Below are positions 1 through 12,700 of a DNA stretch of 64,000 nucleotides, piece after piece; the first letter of the stretch is position 1; each line of letters starts with the position of its first letter. Origin of the DNA: Isoperla grammatica (Eukaryota; Arthropoda; Insecta; Plecoptera; Perlodidae); assembly GCA_945910005.1 (NCBI GenBank), contig CAMDTW010000627.1:1-64000 (forward strand), written 5' to 3'. Under the pieces are notes generated by a model that did not search any database, had not been told where the DNA came from, and saw only the letters and a list, made by a program, of their open reading frames with translations. The position numbers and the translations under genes are program-made.

Positions 1-210
1 TCTTATTTTTCAACGGAGGGTGTAACTTCTATAGAAGTTATCGAAATGTGACGAAATGGACAAATTGTGCTTATTGGAGCCTGAAACGCTCTAAAACAAC
101 GATTTGTGCAATTTGGTTGAAACCCTTAGGTATCCCAGCCGTATGCAAGATTCCTCTTAAAACTGGAAGTTTGTGGTAGATAGACTAAAATCAGCCAATT
201 TCTATATTTT
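1..210 (+). repeat. Partial monomer at left edge (A type, n variant)
   Basis: The window opens at monomer position 80 (tcttatttttcaacgg), so 79 bases of this unit lie outside it. It carries the caacgg A signature, the intact palindrome and the gtgcaatttgg (n) variant. It directly precedes a C monomer, a place usually taken by a P or E unit. The array therefore continues beyond the left edge. Confidence 0.95.
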
Positions 211-3200
211 ATGCATATTTAAACCAAAAACGCCAAAAAAACTCAATTTATGCATTTTCATAATACTCTTTCAGAATGCACACTAACATTATTATTTTTC
301 AACGGTTGGTGTAACTTCTAAATTAGTTATCGAAAGGTGACGAAATGGACAAATTGTGCTTATTGGAGCCTGAAACGCTCTAAAACAACGATTTGTCAAC
401 TTTTGTTGAAACCCTTAGGAATCCCAGCCATATGCAAGATTCCTCTTATAACTGGAAGATTGTGGTAGATAGAGTGAAATCAGCCAATTTTTATTTTTTA
501 TGCATATTTTAACCAAAAACGACGAAAAAACTCAATTTATGCATTTTCATTATACTCTTGAAGAATGCCACCTATAATTCTTATTTTTGGACGGAGGGTG
601 TAACTTCTATAGAAGTTATCGAAATGTGACGAAATGGACAAATTGTGCTTATTAGAATCTGAAACGCTCTAAAACAACGATTTGTGCAATTTTGTTGAAA
701 CCCTTTGGAATCCCAGCCGTATGCAAGATTCCTCTTAAAACTGGAAGTTTGTGGTAGATAGACTGAAATCAGCCAATTTCTATTTTGTATGCATATTTTA
801 ACCAAAAACGACGAAAAAACTCAATTTATGCATTTTTATTATACTCTTGAAGAATGCAGCCTATAATTCTTATTTTTCAACTTAGGGTGTAACTTCTATA
901 GAAGTTATCGAAATGTGACGAAATGGACAAATTGTGCTTATTGGAGCCAGAAACGCTCTAAAACAACGATTTGTCAACTTTTGTTGAAACCCTTAGGAAT
1001 CCCGGCCGTATGCAAGATTCCTCTTAAAACTGGAAGTTTGTGGTAGATAGACTGAAATCATCCAATTTCTATTTTTTATGCATATTTTAACCAAAAACGA
1101 CGAAAAAACTCAATTTATGCATTTTCATTATACTCTTGAAGAATGCAGCCTATACTTCTTATTTTTCAACGGAGGGTGTAACTTCTATAGAAGTTATCGA
1201 AATGTGACGAAATGGACAAATTGTGCTTATTGGAGCCTAAAACGCTCTAAAAACACGATTTGTCAACTTTGGTTGAAACCCTTAGGAATCCCGGCCGTAT
1301 GCAAGATTCCTCTTAAAACTGGAAGTTTGTGGTAGATAGACTGAAATCAGCCAATTTCTATTTTTTATGCATATTTTAACCAAAAACGACGAAAAAACTC
1401 AATTTATGCATTTTCATTATACTCTTGAAGAATGCAACCTATAATTCTTATTTTTCGACGGAGGGTGTAACTTCTATAGAAGTTATCGAAATGAGACGAA
1501 ATGGACAAATTGTGCTTATTGGAGCCTGAAACGCTCTAAAACAACGATTTGTGCAATTTGGTTGAAACCCTTAGGAATCCCAGCCGTATGCAAGATTCCT
1601 CTTAAAACGGGAAGTTTGTGGTAGATAGACTAAAATCAGCCAATTTCTATATTTAATGCAAATTTTAACCAAAAACGACGAAAAAACTCAATTTATGCAT
1701 TTTCATTATACTCTTGAAGAATGCAGCCTATAATTCTTTTTTTTCAACGGAGGGTGTAACTTCTATAGAAGTTATCGAAATGTGACGAAATGGACAAATT
1801 GTGCTTATTGGAGCCTGAAACGCTCTAAAATTTCGGTTTGTCAACTTTGGTTGAAACCCTTAGGAATCCCGGCCGTATGCAAAATTCCTCTTAAAACTGG
1901 AAGTTTGTGGTAGATAGACTGAAATCAGCCAATTTCTATATTTTATGCATATTTTAACCAAAAACGACGAAAAAACTCAATTTATGCATTTTCATTATAC
2001 TCTTGAAGAATGCAGCCTATAATTCTTATTTTTCAACTTAGGGTGTAACTTCTATAGAAGTTATCGAAATGTGACGAAATGGACAAATTGTGCTTATTGG
2101 AGCCTGAAACGCTCTAAAACAACGATTTGTCAATTTTGGTTGAAACCCTTAGGAATCCCGGCCGTATGCAAGATTCCTCTTAAAACTGGAAGTTTGTGGT
2201 AGATACACTGAAATCGGCCAATTTCTATTTTTTATGCATATTTTAACCATAAACGACGAAAAAACTCAATTTATGCATTTTCATTATACTCTTGAAGAAT
2301 GCAGCCTATAATTCTTATTTTTCAAAGGAGGGTGTAACTTCTATGGAAGTTATCGAAATGTGACGAATTGGACAAATTGTGCTTATTGGAGCCTAAAACG
2401 CTCTAAAACAACGATTTGTCAACTTTGGTTGAAACCCTTAGGAATCCCCGCCGTATGCAAGATTCCTCTTAAAACTGGAAGTTTGTGGTAGATAGACTGA
2501 AATCAGCCAATTTCTATTTTTTATGCATATTTTAACCAAAACGACGAACAAACTCAATTTATGCATTTTCATTATACTCTTGAAGAATGCAACCTATAAT
2601 TCTTATTTTTCGACGGAGGGTGTAACTTCTATAGAAGTTATCGAAATGTGACGAAATGGACAAATTGTGCTTATTGGAGCCTAAAACGCTCTAAAACAGC
2701 GATTTGTCAACTTTGGTTGAAACCCTTAGGAATCCCAGCCGTATGCAAGATTCCTCTTAAAACAGGAAGTTTGTGGTAGATAGACTGAAATCAGCCAATT
2801 TCTATTTTTTATGCATATTTTAACCAAAAACGACGAAAAAACTCAATTTATGCATTTTCATTATACTCTTGAAGAATGCAACCTATAATTCTTATTTTTC
2901 GACGGAGGGTGTAACTTCTATAGAAGTTATCGAAATGTGACGAAATGGACAAATTGTGCTTATTGGAGCCAGAAACGCTCTAAAATAACGATTTGTCAAC
3001 TTTGGTTGAAACCCTTAGGAATCCCGGCCGTATGCAAGATTCCTCTTAAAACTGGAAGTTTGTGGTAGATAGACTGAAATCAGCCAATTTCTATTTTTTA
3101 TGCATATTTTAACCAAAAACGACGAAAAAACTCAATTTATGCATTTTCATTATACTCTTGAAGAATGCAGCCTATAATTCTTATTTTTCAACGGAGGGTG

Positions 3201-5411
3201 TAACTTCTATAGAAGTTATCGAAATGTTACGAAATGGACAATTTGTGCTTATTGGAGCCTGAAACGCTCTAAAACAACGATTTGTCAACTTTAGTTGAAA
3301 CCCTTAGGAATCCCGGCCGTATGCAAAATTCCTCTTAAAACTGGAAGTTTGTGGTAGATAGACTAAAATCAGACAATTTCTATATTTTATGCATATTTTT
3401 ACCAAAAACGACCAAAAAACTCAATTTATGCATTTTCATAATACTCTTTCAGAATGCACACTAACATTATTATTTTTCAACGGTTGGTGTAACTTCTAAA
3501 GTAGTTATCGAAATGTGACGAAATGGACAAATTGTGCTTAATGGAGCCTGAAACGCTCTAAAACAACGATTTGTCAACTTTGGTTGAAACCCTTAGGAAT
3601 CCCAGCCGTATGCAAGATTCCTCATAAAACTTGAAGTTTGAGGTAGATAGACTGAAATCAGCCAAATTCTATATTTTATGCATATTTTAACCAAAAACGA
3701 CGAAAAAACTCAATTTATGCATTTTCATTATACTCTTGAAGAATGCAGCCTATAATTCTTATTTTTCAACTTAGGGTGTAACTTCTATAGAAGTTATCGA
3801 AATGTGACGAAATGGACAAATTGTGCTTATTAGAGCCTGAAACGCTATAAAACAACGATTTGTCAACTTTGGTTGAAACCCTTAGGAATCCCGGCCGTAT
3901 GCAAGATTCCTCTTAAAACTGGAAGTTTGTGGTAGATACACTGAAATCAGCCAATTTCTATTTTTTATGCATATTTTAACCAAAAACGACGAAAAAACTC
4001 AATTTATGCATTTTCATTATACTCTTGAAGAATGCAACCTATAATTCTTATTTTTCGACGGAGGGTGTAACTTCTATAGAAGTTATCGAAATGTGACGAA
4101 ATGGACAAATTGTGCTTATTGGAGCCTAAAACGCTCTAAAACAACGATTTGTCAACTTTGGTTGAAACCCTTAGGAATCCCGGCCGTATGCAAGATTCCT
4201 CTTAAAACTGGAAGTTTGTGGTAGATAGACTGAAATCAGCCAATTTCTATTTTTTATGCATATTTTAACCAAAAACGACGAAAAAACTCAATTTATGCAT
4301 TTTCATTATACTCTTGAAGAATGCAACCTATAATTCTTATTTTTCGACGGAGGGTGTCACTTCTATAGAAGTTATCGAAATGTGACGAAATGGACAAATT
4401 GTGCTTATTGGAGCCTGAAACGCTCTAAAACAACGATTTGTGCAATTTGGTTGAAACCCTTAGGAATCCCAGCCGTATGCAAGATTCCTCTTAAAACTGG
4501 AAGTTTGTGGTAGATAGACTGAAATCAGCCTTTTTCTTTATTTTATGCATATTTTAACCAAAAACGACGAAAAAACTCAATTTATGCATTTTCATTATAC
4601 TCTTGAAGAATGCAGCCTATAATTCTTATTTTTTAACGGAGGGTGTAACTTCTATAGAAGTTATCGAAATGTGACGAAATGGACAAATTGTGCTTATTGG
4701 AGCCAGAAACGCTCTAAAACAACGATTTGTCAACTTTTGTTGAAACCCTTAGGAATCCCGGCCGTATGCAAGATTCCTCTTAAAACTGGAAGTTTGTGGT
4801 AGATAGACTGAAATCATCCAATTTCTATTTTTTATGCATATTTTAACCAAAAACGACGAAAAAACTCAATTTATGCATTTTCATTATACTCTTGAAGAAT
4901 GCAGCCTATAATTCTTATTTTTCAACGGAGGGTGTAACTTCTATAGAAGTTATCGAAATGTGACGAAATGGACAATTTGTGCTTATTGGAGCCTGAAACG
5001 CTCTAAAACAACGATTTGTCAACTTTAGTTGAAACCCTTAGGAATCCCGGCCGTATGCAAGATTCCTCTTAAAACTGGAAGTTTGTGGTAGATAGACTAA
5101 AATCAGCCAATTTCTATATTTTATGCATATTTTAACCAAAAACGACCAAAAAACTCAATTTATGCATTTTCATAATACTCTTTCAGAATGCACACTAACA
5201 TTATTATTTTTCATCGGTTGGTGTAACTTCTAAAGTAGTTATCGAAATATGACGAAATGGACAAATTGTGCTTATTGGAGCCTAAAACGCTCTAAAACAA
5301 CGATTTGTCAACTTTGGTTGAAACCCTTAGGAATCCCAGCCGTATGCAAGATTCCTCTTAAAACTGGAAGTTTGTGGTAGATAGACTGAAATCAGCCAAT
5401 TTCTATATTTT
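211..5411 (+). repeat. Array block 1: monomers C-B-D-K-Bn-E-D-G-B-B-P, C-D-B-Bn-A-P, C
   Basis: Eighteen units, read in order from their signatures. The stretch 1078-4544 (K-Bn-E-D-G-B-B-P-C-D-B-Bn) is repeated at 5412-9455. Shared rare variants include caaaggaggg with gacgaattgg in a G unit, and aaccaaaacgacgaacaaactc in a B unit. The unit at 500 is an odd B with gccacc and ggacgg. The unit at 4545 follows the unusual sequence ctttttctttattttatgc. Confidence 0.82.
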
Positions 5412-8400
5412 ATGCATATTTTAACCAAAAACGACGAAAAAACTCAATTTATGCATTTTCATTATACTCTTGAAGAATGCAGCCTATACTTCTTATTTTT
5501 CAACGGAGGGTGTAACTTCTATAGAAGTTATCGAAATGTGACGAAATGGACAAATTGTGCTTATTGGAGCCTAAAACGCTCTAAAAACACGATTTGTCAA
5601 CTTTGGTTGAAACCCTTAGGAATCCCGGCCGTATGCAAGATTCCTCTTAAAACTGGAAGTTTGTGGTAGATAGACTGAAATCAGCCAATTTCTATTTTTT
5701 ATGCATATTTTAACCAAAAACGACGAAAAAACTCAATTTATGCATTTTCATTATACTCTTGAAGAATGCAACCTATAATTCTTATTTTTCGACGGAGGGT
5801 GTAACTTCTATAGAAGTTATCGAAATGTGACGAAATGGACAAATTGTGCTTATTGGAGCCTGAAACGCTCTAAAACAACGATTTGTGCAATTTGGTTGAA
5901 ACCCTTAGGAATCCCAGCCGTATGCAAGATTCCTCTTAAAACGGGAAGTTTGTGGTAGATAGACTAAAATCAGCCAATTTCTATATTTAATGCAAATTTT
6001 AACCAAAAACGACGAAAAAACTCAATTTATGCATTTTCATTATACTCTTGAAGAATGCAGCCTATAATTCTTATTTTTCAACGGAGGGTGTAACTTCTAT
6101 AGAAGTTATCGAAATGTGACGAAATGGACAAATTGTGCTTATTGGAGCCTGAAACGCTCTAAAATTTCGGTTTGTCAACTTTGGTTGAAACCCTTAGGAA
6201 TCCCGGCCGTATGCAAAATTCCTCTTAAAACTGGAAGTTTGTGGTAGATAGACTGAAATCAGCCAATTTCTATATTTTATGCATATTTTAACCAAAAACG
6301 ACGAAAAAACTCAATTTATGCATTTTCATTATACTCTTGAAGAATGCAGCCTATAATTCTTATTTTTCAACTTAGGGTGTAACTTCTATAGAAGTTATCG
6401 AAATGTGACGAAATGGACAAATTGTGCTTATTGGAGCCTGAAACGCTCTAAAACAACGATTTGTCAATTTTGGTTGAAACCCTTAGGAATCCCGGCCGTA
6501 TGCAAGATTCCTCTTAAAACTGGAAGTTTGTGGTAGATACACTGAAATCGGCCAATTTCTATTTTTTATGCATATTTTAACCATAAACGACGAAAAAACT
6601 CAATTTATGCATTTTCATTATACTCTTGAAGAATGCAGCCTATAATTCTTATTTTTCAACGGAGGGTGTAACTTCTATGGAAGTTATCGAAATGTGACGA
6701 ATTGGACAAATTGTGCTTATTGGAGCCTAAAACGCTCTAAAACAACGATTTGTCAACTTTGGTTGAAACCCTTAGGAATCCCGGCCGTATGCAAGATTCC
6801 TCTTAAAACTGGAAGTTTGTGGTAGATAGACTGAAATCAGCCAATTTCTATTTTTTATGCATATTTTAACCAAAACGACGAACAAACTCAATTTATGCAT
6901 TTTCATTATACTCTTGAAGAATGCAACCTATAATTCTTATTTTTCGACGGAGGGTGTAACTTCTATAGAAGTTATCGAAATGTGACGAAATGGACAAATT
7001 GTGCTTATTGGAGCCTAAAACGCTCTAAAACAGCGATTTGTCAACTTTGGTTGAAACCCTTAGGAATCCCCGCCGTATGCAAGATTCCTCTTAAAACAGG
7101 AAGTTTGTGGTAGATAGACTGAAATCAGCTAATTTCTATTTTTTATGCATATTTTAACCATAAACGACGAAAAAACTCAATTTATGCATTTTCATTATAC
7201 TCTTGAAGAATGCAGCCTATAATTCTTATTTTTCAAAGGAGGGTGTAACTTCTATGGAAGTTATCGAAATGTGACGAATTGGACAAATTGTGCTTATTGG
7301 AGCCTAAAACGCTCTAAAACAACGATTTGTCAACTTTGGTTGAAACCCTTAGGAATCCCGGCCGTATGCAAGATTCCTCTTAAAACTGGAAGTTTGTGGT
7401 AGATAGACTGAAATCAGCCAATTTCTATTTTTTATGCATATTTTAACCAAAACGACGAACAAACTCAATTTATGCATTTTCATTATACTCTTGAAGAATG
7501 CAACCTATAATTCTTATTTTTCGACGGAGGGTGTAACTTCTATAGAAGTTATCGAAATGTGACGAAATGGACAAATTGTGCTTATTGGAGCCTAAAACGC
7601 TCTAAAACAGCGATTTGTCAACTTTGGTTGAAACCCTTAGGAATCCCAGCCGTATGCAAGATTCCTCTTAAAACAGGAAGTTTGTGGTAGATAGACTGAA
7701 ATCAGCCAATTTCTATTTTTTATGCATATTTTAACCAAAAACGACGAAAAAACTCAATTTATGCATTTTCATTATACTCTTGAAGAATGCAACCTATAAT
7801 TCTTATTTTTCGACGGAGGGTGTAACTTCTATAGAAGTTATCGAAATGTGACGAAATGGACAAATTGTGCTTATTGGAGCCAGAAACGCTCTAAAATAAC
7901 GATTTGTCAACTTTGGTTGAAACCCTTAGGAATCCCGGCCGTATGCAAGATTCCTCTTAAAACTGGAAGTTTGTGGTAGATAGACTGAAATCAGCCAATT
8001 TCTATTTTTTATGCATATTTTAACCAAAAACGACGAAAAAACTCAATTTATGCATTTTCATTATACTCTTGAAGAATGCAGCCTATAATTCTTATTTTTC
8101 AACGGAGGGTGTAACTTCTATAGAAGTTATCGAAATGTTACGAAATGGACAATTTGTGCTTATTGGAGCCTGAAACGCTCTAAAACAACGATTTGTCAAC
8201 TTTAGTTGAAACCCTTAGGAATCCCGGCCGTATGCAAAATTCCTCTTAAAACTGGAAGTTTGTGGTAGATAGACTAAAATCAGACAATTTCTATATTTTA
8301 TGCATATTTTTACCAAAAACGACCAAAAAACTCAATTTATGCATTTTCATAATACTCTTTCAGAATGCACACTAACATTATTATTTTTCAACGGTTGGTG

Positions 8401-9455
8401 TAACTTCTAAAGTAGTTATCGAAATGTGACGAAATGGACAAATTGTGCTTAATGGAGCCTGAAACGCTCTAAAACAACGATTTGTCAACTTTGGTTGAAA
8501 CCCTTAGGAATCCCAGCCGTATGCAAGATTCCTCATAAAACTTGAAGTTTGAGGTAGATAGACTGAAATCAGCCAAATTCTATATTTAATGCATATTTTA
8601 ACCAAAAACGACGAAAAAACTCAATTTATGCATTTTCATTATACTCTTGAAGAATGCAGCCTATAATTCTTATTTTTCAACTTAGGGTGTAACTTCTATA
8701 GAAGTTATCGAAATGTGACGAAATGGACAAATTGTGCTTATTAGAGCCTGAAACGCTATAAAACAACGATTTGTCAACTTTGGTTGAAACCCTTAGGAAT
8801 CCCGGCCGTATGCAAGATTCCTCTTAAAACTGGAAGTTTGTGGTAGATACACTGAAATCAGCCAATTTCTATTTTTTATGCATATTTTAACCAAAAACGA
8901 CGAAAAAACTCAATTTATGCATTTTCATTATACTCTTGAAGAATGCAACCTATAATTCTTATTTTTCGACGGAGGGTGTAACTTCTATAGAAAATATCGA
9001 AATGTGACGAAATGGACAAATTGTGCTTATTGGAGCCTGAAACGCTCTAAAACAACGATTTGTCAACTTTGGTTGAAACCCTTAGGAATCCCGGCCGTAT
9101 GCAAGATTCCTCTTAAAACTGGAAGTTTGTGGTAGATAGACTGAAATCAGCCAATTTCTATTTTTTATGCATATTTTAACCAAAAACGACGAAAAAACTC
9201 AATTTATGCATTTTCATTATACTCTTGAAGAATGCAACCTATAATTCTTATTTTTCGACGGAGGGTGTAACTTCTATAGAAGTTATCGAAATGTGACGAA
9301 ATGGACAAATTGTGCTTATTGGAGCCTGAAACGCTCTAAAACAACGATTTGTGCAATTTGGTTGAAACCCTTAGGAATCTCAGCCGTATGCAAGATTCAT
9401 CTTAAAACGGGAAGTTTGTGGTAGATAGACTAAAATCAGCCAATTTCTATATTTA
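5412..9455 (+). repeat. Array block 2: second copy of the 1078-4544 segment, expanded by two monomers
   Basis: Order K-Bn-E-D-G-B-G-B-B-P-C-D-B-Bn. The first part lies 4334 bp from its partner (K at 1078 and 5412), and the later part 4911 bp (C at 3389 and 8300). The extra 577 bp is a G-B pair duplicated in tandem, at 6568-7144 and 7145-7722. The unit after C has the private change gaaaatatcg at about 8990. Confidence 0.85.
6568..7722 (+). repeat. Tandem duplication of a two-monomer G-B unit
   Basis: Two consecutive G-B pairs share cataaacgacg, tatggaag, gacgaattgg and the one-base-short aaccaaaacgacgaacaaactc. The second pair has caaagg where the first has caacgg. Only one such pair is present at the homologous place in block 1 (from 2234), so this is a local expansion or the other copy lost a pair. 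Confidence 0.85.
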
Positions 9456-9744
9456 ATGCAAATTTTAACCAAAAACGACGAAAAAACTCAATTTATGCAT
9501 TTTCATTATACTCTTGAAGAATGCAGCCTATAATTCTTATTTTTCAACGGAGGGTGTAACTTCTAAAGTAGTTATCGAAATGTGACGAAATGGACAAATT
9601 GTGCTTATTGGAGCCTGAAACGCTCTAAAACAACGATTTGTCAACTTTGGTTGAAACCCTTAGGAATCCCAGCCGTATGCAAGATTCCTCATAAAACTGG
9701 AAGTTTGTGGTAGATAGACTGAAATCAGCCAATTTCTATATTTT
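9456..9744 (+). repeat. Chimeric monomer E(5')/C(3')
   Basis: The unit opens like an E monomer (atgcaaattttaacc, gcagcc, caacggaggg) and then switches to C-type sequence (ttctaaagtagttatcg, later cccagccg and cctcataaaac). Elsewhere an E unit is often followed by a full C unit, so this chimera looks like the result of a one-monomer deletion by recombination between positions about 45 and 107 of adjacent E and C units. Confidence 0.85.
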
Positions 9745-12700
9745 ATGCATATTTTAACCAAAAACGACGAAAAAACTCAATTTATGCATTTTCATTATAC
9801 TCTTGAAGAATGCAGCCTATAATTCTTATTTTTCAACTTAGGGTGTAACTTCTATAGAAGTTATCGAAATGTGACGAAATGGACAAATTGTGCTTATTGG
9901 AGCCTGAAACGCTCTAAAACAACGATTTGTCAATTTTGGTTAAAACCCTTAGGAATCCCGGCCGTATGCAAGATTCCTCTTAAAACTGGAAGTTTGTGGT
10001 AGATACACTGAAATCAGCCAATTTCTATTTTTTATGCATATTTTAACCATAAACGACGAAAAAACTCAATTTATGCATTTTCATTATACTCTTGAAAAAT
10101 GCAGCCTATAATTCTTATTTTTCAACGGAGGGTGTAACTTCTATGGAAGTTATCGAAATGTGACGAAATGGACAAATTGTGCTTATTGGAGCCTAAAACG
10201 CTCTAAAACAACGATTTGTCAACTTTGGTTGAAACCCTTAGGAATCCCGGCCGTATGCAAGATTCCTCTTAAAACTGGAAGTTTGTGGTAGATGGACTGA
10301 AATCAGCCAATTTCTATTTTTTATGCATATTTTAACCAAAAACGACGAACAAACTCAATTTATGCATTTTCATTATACTCTTGAAGTATGCAACCTATAA
10401 TTCTTATTTTTCGACGGAGGGTGTAACTTCTATAGAAGTTATCGAAATGTGACGAAATGGACAAATTGTGCTTATTGGAGCCTAAAACGCTCTAAAACAA
10501 CGATTTGTCAACTTTGGTTGAAACCCTTAGGAATCCCAGCCGTATGCAAGATTCCTCTTAAAACAGGAAGTTTGTGGTAGATAGACTGAAATCAGCCAAT
10601 TTCTATTTTTTATGCATATTTTAACCAAAAACGACGAAAAAACTCAATTTATGCATTTTCATTATACTCTTGAAGAATGCAACCTATAATTCTTATTTTT
10701 CGACGGAGGGTGTAACTTCTATAGAAGTTATCGAAATGTGACGAAATGGACAAATTGTGCTTATTGGAGCCAGAAACGCTCTAAAACAACGATTTGTCAA
10801 CTTTGGTTGAAACCCTTAGGAATCCCGGCCGTATGCAAGATTCCTCTTAAAACTGGAAGTTTGTGGTAGATAGACTGAAATCAGCCAATTTCTATTTTGT
10901 ATGCATATTTTAACCAAAAACGACGAAAAAACTCAATTTATGCATTTTCATTATACTCTTGAAGAATGCAGCCTATAATTCTTATTTTTCAACGGAGGGT
11001 GTAACTTCTATAGAAGTTATCGAAATGTGACGAAATGGACAATTTGTGCTTATTGGAGCCTGAAACGCTCTAAAACAACGATTTGTCAACTTTAGTTGAA
11101 ACCCTTAGGAATCCCGGCCGTATGCAAAATTCCTCTTAAAACTGGAAGTTTGTGGTAGATAGACTAAAATCAGACAATTTCTATATTTTATGCATATTTT
11201 TACCAAAAACGACCAAAAAACTCAATTTATGCATTTTCATAATACTCTTTCAGAATGCACACTAACATTATTATTTTTCAACGGTTGGTGTAACTTCTAA
11301 AGTAGTTATCGAAATGTGACGAAATGGACAAATTGTGCTTAATGGAGCCTGAAACGCTCTAAAACAACGATTTGTCAACTTTGGTTGAAACCCTTAGGAA
11401 TCCCAGCCGTATGCAAGATTCCTCATAAAACTAGAAGTTTGTGGTAGATAGACTGAAATCAGCCAATTTCTATATTTTATGCATATTTTAACCAAAAACG
11501 ACGAAAAAACTCAATTTATGCATTTTCATTATACTCTTGAAGAATGCAGCCTATAATTCTTATTTTTCAACTTAGGGTGTAACTTCTATAGAAGTTATCG
11601 AAATGTGACGAAATGGACAAATTGTGCTTATTAGAGCCTGAAACGCTATAAAATAACGATTTGTCAACTTTGGTTGAAACCCTTAGGAATCCCGGCCGTA
11701 TGCAAGATTCCTCTTAAAACTGGAAGTTTGTGGTAGATACACTGAAATCAGCCAATTTCTATTTTTTATGCATATTTTAACCAAAAACGACGAAAAAACT
11801 CAATTTATGCATTTTCATTATACTCTTGAAGAATGCAACCATTAATTCTTATTTTTCGACGGAGGGTGTAACTTCTATAGAAGTTATCGAAATGTGACGA
11901 AATGGACAAATTGTGCTTATTGGAGCCTGAAACGCTCTAAAACAACGATTTGTCAACTTTGGTTGAAACCCTTAGGAATCCCGGCCGTATGCAAGATTCC
12001 TCTTAAAACTGGAAGTTTGTGGTAGATAGACTGAAATCAGCCAATTTCTATTTTTTATGCATATTTTAACCAAAAACGACGAAAAAACTCAATTTATGCA
12101 TTTTCATTATACTCTTGAAGAATACAACCTATAATTCTTATTTTTCGACGGAGGGTGTAACTTCTATAGAAGTTATCGAAATGTGACGAAATGGACAAAT
12201 TGTGCTTATTGGAGCCTGAAACGCTCTAAAACAACGATTTGTGCAATTTGGTTGAAACCCTTAGGAATCCCAGCCGTATGCAAGATTCCTCTTAAAACTG
12301 GAAGTTTGTGGTAGATAGACTAAAATCAGCCAATTTCTATTTTTATGCATATTTTAGCCAAAAACGACGAAAAAACTCAATTTATGCATTTTTATTATAC
12401 TCTTAAAGAATGCAGCCTATAATTCTTATTTTTCAACGGAGGGTGTAACTTCTACAGAAGTTATCGAAATGTGACGAAATGGACAAATTGTGCTTATTGG
12501 AGCCTGAAACGCTCTAAAACAACGATTTGTCAACCTTGGTTGAAACCCTTAGGAATCCCGGCCGTATGCAAGATTCCTCTTAAAACTGGAAGTTTGTGGT
12601 TTATAGACTGAAATCAGCCAATTTCTATTTTTTATGCATATTTTAACCAAAACGACGAAAAAACTCAATTTATGCATTTTCATTATACTCTTGAAGAATG

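Noticed and set aside
211..216. ATGCAT and CGGCCG short palindromes as functional sites
   Set aside because: Six-base palindromes are expected by chance in a 289-bp unit. Only the 18-bp palindrome is long enough to stand out.
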